Part shown: positions 1 through 6,333 of the stretch, piece after piece
Numbering within the stretch: position 1 is the first letter of the stretch
How the letters are laid out: each line of letters begins with the position of its first letter
Source: an uncultured Lachnospiraceae bacterium
GTDB taxonomy: Bacteria; Bacillota_A; Clostridia; Lachnospirales; Lachnospiraceae
Assembly (NCBI GenBank): GCA_902795715.1
Contig: CADBME010000070.1
Location: forward strand, 1 to 13,371
Direction of reading: 5' to 3'
DNA length: 13,371 nucleotides
Translations under genes and position numbers: made by a program
The notes under the pieces: generated by a model
Database searches by the model: none
What the model was told of the DNA's origin: nothing
Seen by the model: the letters and a program-made list of their open reading frames with translations, nothing else

Positions 1-1553
1 GGATTCTGGTCCATGACATAGCCGGCCTCCACAGTATCGCTTGTGGCATAGGCAACGTTGGCTTTAAGCCCCATATCTTCAAGGTCTTTCTCTGCGGCTT
101 CCTCCTTCTTGCCAATCAGATCCGGAATATTGACATAGTCTTTTGCGCTGACTCCCAAAGTCAGGGTGACGGAAGATTTCTTTTCCGCCCTCTGGCCGCC
201 TTCCGGAGTCTGGGCCAGGACAACCAGCCCCTTATCCTTTTTGGAATAGCCTTTTTCATAGAGATATTGAACGACGAATCCGGCTTCCTCCAGTCGCCTT
301 CTGGCTTTTTTCCTGGTTAAGCCAAGGACGTCCGGGACCTCAGTATCCGGTTCGGCTTCCGTCGCCTCTTCGGTGGCTGCGGTCGTGGTTTCCTCTTTTA
401 TTTGGGTTGTCTTTTCCTGCTCTTTTCCGAAGGGGAATCCGGACAGACCGCTACCTATTGCGTAGATCAGGAGGCCGGCGAGCAGAACGCCGGCAAGAAT
501 GGCAGCGATTCTTACCACATTCTGCATCCCTTCTCTGCTTCTGTCGTCGTCCTCACGGTCTTCGTCATCTTCCGGATCTGTGTCCACTTGATTCCTATGG
601 TTATCCCCCCTTCCGTCCTGGTCATCAGGTCCGCCGGAAAGACTTCTCTTAATACGTTCAATCTCTGCCTGATCCCGGTTGATCGTAGGAGATTCATCCT
701 CCACTCCGTCTTCAAGAAAGACATAATTGCCATCGGGACTTGTGAAGACGTGTTCCAGATCCTCGATTAGCTGACTGGCATTCTGATAACGGTTGATCAG
801 CATTTTGGATGTACATTTTAATATGATTCGCTGGAGAGATTCCGGAATGTCCGGAAAATACTCTCTGGGAGGCACCATATCATTTTTGATATGCATGAGT
901 GCGATGGCCACACTGTTTTCCCCGTCAAAGGGCACTCGTCCGGTAGCCATCTCATACATGGTGATTCCAAGGGAGTAGATATCGCTCCGATTATCCACAT
1001 AACCTCCCTTGGCCTGTTCGGGAGACAGATAGTGGACAGAGCCCATGTTGGCGGATGAGATGGTATCTCCGGTTGCGGCCTTGGCGATACCGAAGTCTGT
1101 AATCTTGACCATGCCGCTGTCGGAAACCAGAATATTCTGGGGCTTGATGTCCCTGTGAACAATTTTGCGCTCATGGGCAGCCTCCAGGCCCCGGGCAATC
1201 TGAATGGAAATGTCCACAGTCTCCCTGGCGCTCAGACGGCCGTAACGGCGGATGTACCTTTTCAGGGTCATCCCCTCTGCCAGCTCCATCACGATATAAT
1301 GAAAGCCGTCCGTAAAGGCAGAGTCATAGATGCTCACAATGTTGGGATGAGTCAGCATGGCTGTCGCTTCGGCTTCCGCGTCAAACTTGCGAACAAATAA
1401 TTCATCGTCATAGTTTTCCTTGCGAAGAACCTTTATGGCCACATAACGGTTGAGCTTGGTGTCCTTCGCCTTATACACATATGCCATCCCGCCGGATCCG
1501 ATTCTCTCCAGGATCTCATAGCGTTCACCTAATATAAATCCCTCCTGAAGCAC
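1..1553 (-). CDS. prkC: PASTA-domain eukaryotic-type Ser/Thr protein kinase PrkC/PknB, C-terminus cut by the window edge
   Basis: This is a membrane Ser/Thr kinase that, in this family, senses muropeptides or lipid II outside the cell and phosphorylates cytosolic targets. I translated 517 codons. The kinase domain covers about residues 12-270: glycine loop GSGGMAYV at 19-26, ATP-binding lysine K41, HRDIKPQN at 133-140 with catalytic D135, DFG at 153-155, and SPEQ at 177-180. A strongly acidic linker follows (about 324-342), then one transmembrane helix (about 346-366), a Thr/Glu-rich stretch, one full PASTA repeat (about 400-465) and the start of a second. Family members usually have three or more PASTA repeats, so roughly 150-200 residues are probably missing to the left. 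The GTG start is chosen because GGAGG lies 7 bases upstream. An in-frame ATG at 1568 would add MGGDS but has only a weak ribosome site. It sits directly after the PP2C phosphatase gene, the usual kinase-phosphatase pair. Confidence 0.95.
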   Translation of the reverse strand, partial: MLQEGFILGERYEILERIGSGGMAYVYKAKDTKLNRYVAIKVLRKENYDDELFVRKFDAEAEATAMLTHPNIVSIYDSAFTDGFHYIVMELAEGMTLKRYIRRYGRLSARETVDISIQIARGLEAAHERKIVHRDIKPQNILVSDSGMVKITDFGIAKAATGDTISSANMGSVHYLSPEQAKGGYVDNRSDIYSLGITMYEMATGRVPFDGENSVAIALMHIKNDMVPPREYFPDIPESLQRIILKCTSKMLINRYQNASQLIEDLEHVFTSPDGNYVFLEDGVEDESPTINRDQAEIERIKRSLSGGPDDQDGRGDNHRNQVDTDPEDDEDREDDDRSREGMQNVVRIAAILAGVLLAGLLIYAIGSGLSGFPFGKEQEKTTQIKEETTTAATEEATEAEPDTEVPDVLGLTRKKARRRLEEAGFVVQYLYEKGYSKKDKGLVVLAQTPEGGQRAEKKSSVTLTLGVSAKDYVNIPDLIGKKEEAAEKDLEDMGLKANVAYATSDTVEAGYVMDQN

Positions 1554-1557
1554 CGAA

Positions 1558-1566
1558 TCACCTCCC
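1558..1566 (-). promoter_or_regulatory. Ribosome binding site of prkC, embedded in the stp stop region
   Basis: GGGAGGTGA on the minus strand covers the last codons and the TGA stop of stp. Its GGAGG core ends 7 bases before the GTG at 1553, the best spacing in the area. This site decides for the GTG start over the upstream in-frame ATG at 1568, whose A of ATG lies before the Shine-Dalgarno core. It implies translational coupling between phosphatase and kinase. Confidence 0.75.
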
Positions 1567-2292
1567 ATCATCCTGACGGGCAATTAGAACCGCAATATTA
1601 TCGGCACCCCCGTAAAACAAGGCTTCTTCGATGCATCGATCTACCTGGTCCTCCTCTGTTCCTTCTTCGGACAGAATCCCAGCCAGATCTTCATCGTCTA
1701 CCATGTTGGACAATCCATCCGAACAGAGAAGAATTCTGCTGTCCTTCTCCATTCTGATCTGGAAGAAATCCGGTGTGACTTCATCGGAAACACCGACCGC
1801 CCGGGTTATGATATTTTTCTGGGGGTGATTCCTGCTTTCCTGGGCGTCAATCTGCCCGGCCCGAACCAGTTCTTCCACCAGGGAATGATCCAGGGTAACC
1901 TGCCTGAGACTGCCCCTGTAATAATAATAGAGACGGCTGTCTCCGATATTCATGATATATGCATTCTGATCCAGGACAGTCGCAGCGACAAAGGTCGTTC
2001 CCATCCCGGCAAACTCCTCCTCGCGCTCGGATACCCTGTGCACTTCTTCATTAACCTGTTTGATCAGGCGGTCCATGGTCAGAAAAGGCAGCTCCTTTTT
2101 CTGCTGACCGGCCAGTTCCACGAAACGGTTCACCGCCAGACTGGAAGCCTTATCTCCGGCTTTGTGACCGCCCATTCCATCAGCAACTATATATAAATTC
2201 GGGAAACAACCTACCGGTGCATCGGAATAAAACAGATAATCCTGGTTGATTTTTCTCTTTTTTCCAACGTCCGTTTTACCAAAAGACTTCAC
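1558..2292 (-). CDS. stp: PP2C-family Ser/Thr protein phosphatase (Stp/PrpC)
   Basis: This metal-dependent phosphatase removes phosphates placed by the PASTA kinase encoded immediately downstream. The 244-residue length is normal for the bacterial single-domain PP2C group. Visible PP2C motifs are NQD at 16-18, DGMGG at 38-42, GMGTT at 96-100, GDSR at 117-120, SDGL at 191-194 and GGADN at 228-232. These include the aspartates (D18, D38, D192, D231) expected to bind the Mn/Mg ions. No signal peptide or membrane segment is present, so it is cytosolic. The start codon is GTG at 2292-2290, preceded by AAAGGGGTGGG with about 9 bases of spacing. It begins 15 bases after the rlmN stop and ends 4 bases before the prkC start, consistent with one transcript. 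Annotation as stp or prpC is a naming choice. Confidence 0.96.
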   Translation of the reverse strand: MKSFGKTDVGKKRKINQDYLFYSDAPVGCFPNLYIVADGMGGHKAGDKASSLAVNRFVELAGQQKKELPFLTMDRLIKQVNEEVHRVSEREEEFAGMGTTFVAATVLDQNAYIMNIGDSRLYYYYRGSLRQVTLDHSLVEELVRAGQIDAQESRNHPQKNIITRAVGVSDEVTPDFFQIRMEKDSRILLCSDGLSNMVDDEDLAGILSEEGTEEDQVDRCIEEALFYGGADNIAVLIARQDDGR

Positions 2293-2307
2293 GGATTCCC
2301 ACCCCTT

Positions 2308-3348
2308 TCAATCGATTCCGGACAGGTGACTTTTCCGAAGCTGGCCGCAGGCTGCCTGGATATCCCGTCCCATTTCCCTGCGTACCGTCACCTGAATGTG
2401 ATTTTTTTCTAATATATGTCGAAACTCTGCTACTCTTTTCTTCTCTGACTGAACGTAGTCTCTCTCCCGGATGGGATTGACGGGAATGAGATTGATATGA
2501 CAGTTCAAGCCTTTAACCAGTCTGCAGAGTGTATCTGCCTGTTCATATTGGTCATTGACATCTTTTACAAGACTGTATTCAAATGTGATTCGCCTTCCTG
2601 TCCTGTCTACGTAATACCGGACAGCTTTCATAAGGTCTTTTAAAGAATACTTTCTGGCTATGGGCATCATTTTTTTCCGAAGCTCGTCCTCAGGGGCATG
2701 GAGTGAAATAGCCAGCCCAACCTGAGGGTTGTCGTCGGCAAAACGGTAAATCATGGGTACGATGCCGCAGGTGGAGACTGTGATGCTGCGGTGTCCGATC
2801 TGCAGTCCGTCCGGTCCGCTAAGGATTTCGATCATCCTGTTTAGGGCATCATAGTTGTCAAATGGTTCTCCTGTCCCCATGACTACCACATTGGAAACAC
2901 GTTCTCCTGTTTCCCTCTGAATGCTGTAAATCTGGTCAAGCATCTCCGAAGGAGCCAGATTACGGGCAAGGCCCAGTAAAGTGGAAGCACAGAAAGTGCA
3001 CCCCATCCGGCATCCTGCCTGGGAGGAAATGCAGACGGTGTTGCCATGATGATAAGGCATCATGACACTCTCCACGACCTGTCCGTCGTGGAGGGCGAAA
3101 AGATATTTCCGGGTCCCGTCGATTTCGGATACATATTCCTCCAGCTTTTTTGTCCCGATCAGAGGGTGTTTTTCCACAAGTCTGCTGATACACGCGGACG
3201 GCACGTTGGTCATTTGCTCCGGGCTTCTTACCAGCTTTTTATGCAGCCATCCGTAGATCTGGTCCGCCCTGAAGGCTTTGTCACCGGCATCGGTAATTAT
3301 TTTTTTTAATTCCTCTCTGGTCATGGACTTCAGATCATTCCACTGCAT
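2308..3348 (-). CDS. rlmN: Dual-specificity radical SAM 23S rRNA/tRNA adenine-C2 methyltransferase RlmN
   Basis: RlmN methylates C2 of A2503 in 23S rRNA and A37 in some tRNAs through a radical SAM mechanism with a methyl-cysteine intermediate. The protein is 346 residues, the usual length. The radical SAM cluster motif CRMGCTFC gives cysteines C113, C117 and C120. The two mechanistic cysteines are also visible: C106 in VCISSQ and C334 in AACGQL, matching E. coli C118 and C355. The SAM-binding GTGEP motif is at 158-162. The ATG start has GGAGG with 7-base spacing. The gene lies 29 bases after rsmB and 15 bases before stp, in the Bacillus-like order rsmB-rlmN-prpC-prkC. The sibling enzyme Cfr, a resistance methylase, shares the motifs, but genome context and N-terminal domain favour RlmN. 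Confidence 0.97.
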   Translation of the reverse strand: MQWNDLKSMTREELKKIITDAGDKAFRADQIYGWLHKKLVRSPEQMTNVPSACISRLVEKHPLIGTKKLEEYVSEIDGTRKYLFALHDGQVVESVMMPYHHGNTVCISSQAGCRMGCTFCASTLLGLARNLAPSEMLDQIYSIQRETGERVSNVVVMGTGEPFDNYDALNRMIEILSGPDGLQIGHRSITVSTCGIVPMIYRFADDNPQVGLAISLHAPEDELRKKMMPIARKYSLKDLMKAVRYYVDRTGRRITFEYSLVKDVNDQYEQADTLCRLVKGLNCHINLIPVNPIRERDYVQSEKKRVAEFRHILEKNHIQVTVRREMGRDIQAACGQLRKSHLSGID

Positions 3349-3377
3349 GATTCAACCTCCGCCGGTAAGGATTATTA

Positions 3378-4745
3378 TCAGCTTTCCGGCTTTAAGAACT
3401 TTGCCACAAAGAATCCGTCACAGGGGTCATACCCGGGCACAAGGGTCATAAAACCGGCTTCCATTTTATTGTCTTTTCTCAGGGCTTTCAGGGAAGCCGG
3501 AAGCCGATCCTCAAAGGAGACGGAGACAAGGGGTGTGTTATCCAGGATCCAGCGGACATTGTCCTCGTTCTCACCGGGATTTAAGGTGCAGGTTGAGTAA
3601 ATCAGCTGCCCTCCCGGCTTCACATAACGCCAGGCATTGGCAAGAATTCTTCTCTGCAGCTGAACCAGATCTCCCAGCTGTTCTTCTTTAAGATTGTATC
3701 GGATATCACTTTTTCTCCCCATTACACCCAGGCCGCTGCAGGGAAGGTCCGCCAGAACCAGATCGGCCTGTCCTTCCATGTCCCCATCAAAAACCTGCGC
3801 GTCACGGACCTGGGGGCGGACATTTTTAAAACCCATCCTCTCCAGGTTATCCTCTATGTATTCAATCTTGGATTCCGTAAGATCGCGGGCAATCACAAGA
3901 CCGCTTCCCTGCAGTCTGTCTGCAGCCTGCAGGGTCTTTCCCCCAGGGGCTGCGCACAGATCGAGCACGGTATCTCCTTTACGGATGTCCGCCAGAGCCG
4001 CCGGAAACATGGAGCTCTCATCCTGAACCCAGTAATAGCCCTTCTGAAAACTCTCATATCCATCCAGATAATTGATTCCCCGGAGAGTGAAAGCTTCCGG
4101 AAAGAAATGCCCCCTCTCCACCTCCATGCCTTCTTCCTGCAAGAGGATTTGCAGATCCCCGGGATGAATCCTGGAAAGGTTGGTCCGAATAGTGACCGGT
4201 CGGGGTACAAGAAAGCTGGCAAGTATCTTTTGCGCATACTCCTCTCCATAGGAATCCACCAGGAGGCGGACGATCCATATGGGCATGGAATACATAATGT
4301 GCAGATAAAAGATGGGGTCTTTGTCACGATCCGGTTCAGGGACTTCTTCCTTGCTGCGGATCAGGGAACGGAGGACCCCGTTGACAAAGCCGGACAGGGA
4401 CTGAAAACGCCTTTTCCTGGCCAGCTTGACTGCCTCATTGCAGGCTGCCGCATCCCTGACATCCATGAAAAGAATCTGGTAGGCACCCATCCTCAAAAGA
4501 TTTCGAATAAGGGGCTTGCAGGACTTCATAGGCTTGCTGGAAAAATGATCCAGTACATAGTCCAGATAGATCCTTCTCTCCAGAACACCCTCGCATAGTC
4601 TTGTGAAAAAGGCCCGGTCCTGCTTGGGCGCGAACTGGTACCGCATAAGGCATTCATTGATTGCTATATGTGATTTTTTTCCATTCTTCTCTATATCCAT
4701 GAGAGTGAGCAGAGCTTCCTCCCTGGCATTCATTTTCTGATCCAT
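3378..4745 (-). CDS. rsmB: 16S rRNA m5C967 methyltransferase RsmB (Sun/Fmu)
   Basis: RsmB methylates C967 of 16S rRNA at carbon 5 using SAM. The 455-residue protein has the full family layout: an N-terminal NusB-like RNA-binding domain (about 5-135), a linker, and a C-terminal Rossmann methyltransferase domain. In the latter I see the SAM-binding motif LCAAPGGKT (263-271), motif IV LADLPCSGLG (331-340) and motif VI IYSTC (382-386), whose C386 is the expected nucleophile with C336 assisting product release. The ATG start is preceded by AGGAACAGG, a modest ribosome site. It follows fmt by 83 bases and precedes rlmN by 29. In many relatives I recall a membrane zinc metallopeptidase gene between fmt and rsmB; there is none here. 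Confidence 0.96.
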   Translation of the reverse strand: MDQKMNAREEALLTLMDIEKNGKKSHIAINECLMRYQFAPKQDRAFFTRLCEGVLERRIYLDYVLDHFSSKPMKSCKPLIRNLLRMGAYQILFMDVRDAAACNEAVKLARKRRFQSLSGFVNGVLRSLIRSKEEVPEPDRDKDPIFYLHIMYSMPIWIVRLLVDSYGEEYAQKILASFLVPRPVTIRTNLSRIHPGDLQILLQEEGMEVERGHFFPEAFTLRGINYLDGYESFQKGYYWVQDESSMFPAALADIRKGDTVLDLCAAPGGKTLQAADRLQGSGLVIARDLTESKIEYIEDNLERMGFKNVRPQVRDAQVFDGDMEGQADLVLADLPCSGLGVMGRKSDIRYNLKEEQLGDLVQLQRRILANAWRYVKPGGQLIYSTCTLNPGENEDNVRWILDNTPLVSVSFEDRLPASLKALRKDNKMEAGFMTLVPGYDPCDGFFVAKFLKPES

Positions 4746-4763
4746 ATATCCTGTTCCTGAGAA

Positions 4764-4791
4764 GACTTTATCCCCATGACTTTATTCCCAC
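4764..4791. repeat. Two tandem 14-base repeat units in the fmt-rsmB gap
   Basis: GACTTTATCCCCAT is followed directly by GACTTTATTCCCAC, with 12 of 14 positions identical. A partial third resemblance (CTTTATTCTCCC) overlaps the fmt stop codon. The repeat lies in the only sizeable gap (83 bases) inside the murE-prkC unit, upstream of rsmB. I see no promoter or good hairpin there. It could be slippage, a remnant of a lost gene, or chance. Confidence 0.5.
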
Positions 4792-4828
4792 AAGGAAATC
4801 ACTCCCATTTTTTATGATCGGAGGCCCT

Positions 4829-5812
4829 TTATTCTCCCAGCAGGGTCCCCGCATCAATCGGGTGTCCCCTCAAAAAAGCCTCTGCTGTCATACGTTTTTT
4901 CCCCGGCAGCTGAACCTCTTTTAAAGCTAATATATCTTCACCACAGGCAACACAGATCCGGTCTTTGCTGACGGCCAGGACCGTCCCCGGCCTTGCCCTC
5001 CCGGCAGGATCCGAACCGGAGAAAATCTCCTGCAGGCGGTTATCACATCCATTTTTGTCAATGTGAATAACTTCCGCCTTCCAGATTTTCAGCATCTTAT
5101 CCCCCAGATGAGTGAAGGCACAAGGCCAGGAGTTTAAGCCCCGGATCAGACGCTCGATGGAAACAGCATCATGGGACCAGTCAATCTGACCCATCTCCTT
5201 TGTCAGCATTGCTGCATAAGTGCTGTCTTCATCCTTCTGGGGTATCCTGCAGGCACTTCCAGCCTCCAGCTGATCAAGGACCTCAAGAAGGAGGGGCCCT
5301 CCTGCCTGAGCCAGCTTGTCATGAAGACTGTCTCCGGTTTCCTCAGGTTCGATGGGAACCACAACCTTTCCCAGCATATCCCCTGTATCAAGGCCTTTTT
5401 CCATATACATAATGGTCACGCCGCTTTCCTTTTCCCCATTAATGACTGCCCACTGTATGGGGGCAGCTCCCCGATATCTTGGCAGAAGGGAAGCATGGAC
5501 ATTAATGCAGCCATAGCCTGGCAGGTTCAAAATCGTTTCCGGCAGAATCTGACCAAAGGCCGCCACGATGATCACGTCCGAATTGATTTCCTTCAGTGAG
5601 GACAGGAATCCCTCCTCCCGGACCCTGGCCGGCTGATATACCGGGATATTGTATTCTAAAGCGGTTTCTTTTACCGGAGAATACTGAACTTTTTTTCCCC
5701 GCCCTTTTTTCCGGTCAGGCTGGGTTACGACCGCTGCGACATGGTGCCGGCTGATCAAAGCTTTTAGTATGGGAACCGCAAAGTCCGGTGTCCCCATAAA
5801 AACAATTTTCAT
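4829..5812 (-). CDS. fmt: Methionyl-tRNA formyltransferase
   Basis: Fmt transfers a formyl group from 10-formyltetrahydrofolate to initiator Met-tRNA. The product is 327 residues from the ATG at 5812, beginning MKIVFMGTPDFAVP, the standard Fmt start. The catalytic domain shows N104 and H106 in INVHASLLPRYRGAAPIQ and D142 in GLDTGD, matching E. coli N108, H110 and D146. The tRNA-contacting loop KKGRGKK is at 35-41, and a C-terminal OB-type domain spans about 205-320. A GTG immediately upstream at 5815 (GTGATG) is an alternative start giving one more residue and a 4-base overlap with def; the ATG overlaps the def stop by one base. The gene is paired with def, whose product later removes the formyl group. 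Confidence 0.96.
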   Translation of the reverse strand: MKIVFMGTPDFAVPILKALISRHHVAAVVTQPDRKKGRGKKVQYSPVKETALEYNIPVYQPARVREEGFLSSLKEINSDVIIVAAFGQILPETILNLPGYGCINVHASLLPRYRGAAPIQWAVINGEKESGVTIMYMEKGLDTGDMLGKVVVPIEPEETGDSLHDKLAQAGGPLLLEVLDQLEAGSACRIPQKDEDSTYAAMLTKEMGQIDWSHDAVSIERLIRGLNSWPCAFTHLGDKMLKIWKAEVIHIDKNGCDNRLQEIFSGSDPAGRARPGTVLAVSKDRICVACGEDILALKEVQLPGKKRMTAEAFLRGHPIDAGTLLGE

Positions 5813-6294
5813 CACTGATCTTCTTCCTCTTCTTCTTCGATATCATGGTAGGGTTCGTTTGCCCGCTCTCCATACAGAATGCCATCTAAATGGTCCATCT
5901 CGTGGAGGAAGGCCCGGGCTTTCAGGCCCTCTACCTCGTAAACCACTTCCTCCATGTCCGGGTTCAGGGCCCGGACAACCACATGGTCCGGTCTGGTAAC
6001 CGATGCACACTTGCCCGGAACGCTTAAGCATCCCTCATCGTCTGTCTGTTCGCCTGAAGATTCGATCAGTTCCGGATTGATCAAAACCACCGGTTCTTCA
6101 TCCTGGACATCCACCACACAGATCCGCCTCAAAATGCCAACCTGAGGGGCGGCCAGGCCGACTCCCTGGGCTTCGTACATGGTTTCAAACATATCATCAA
6201 TTAAGGTGAGCAGACTGGGTGTCATCTTCTTCACCGGCTTACAGACTTTCTCAAGAATGGGGTCACCAATCTGCCTCACTTTTCTGGTTGCCAT
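5812..6294 (-). CDS. def: Peptide deformylase
   Basis: Def removes the N-formyl group from nascent proteins and needs a catalytic metal, usually iron. The protein has 160 residues and all three family motifs: GVGLAAPQ at 44-51, EGCLS at 87-91 with metal ligand C89, and HEMDH at 131-135 with ligands H131 and H135 and catalytic E132. The ATG start has AAGGAG with 6-base spacing. It lies 39 bases after priA. The C-terminus ends in six consecutive glutamates plus DQ (153-160). The purine-rich codons for this tail also supply the only Shine-Dalgarno-like sequence (GAGG) for fmt, which starts at the def stop codon. Confidence 0.97.
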   Translation of the reverse strand: MATRKVRQIGDPILEKVCKPVKKMTPSLLTLIDDMFETMYEAQGVGLAAPQVGILRRICVVDVQDEEPVVLINPELIESSGEQTDDEGCLSVPGKCASVTRPDHVVVRALNPDMEEVVYEVEGLKARAFLHEMDHLDGILYGERANEPYHDIEEEEEEDQ

Positions 6295-6333
6295 ATTGTT
6301 CTCCTTCGTATTTATATTTCATCATGTTTTGAT

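Noticed and set aside
818..1198. A 126-residue open frame on the minus strand
   Set aside because: It is a different frame inside the kinase domain of prkC, which reads without interruption through this stretch.
4732..4778. A possible 15-codon leader peptide beginning at the ATG inside the tandem repeat upstream of rsmB
   Set aside because: It has no good ribosome site, overlaps the rsmB start without any hairpin or regulatory codon pattern, and is short enough to occur by chance.
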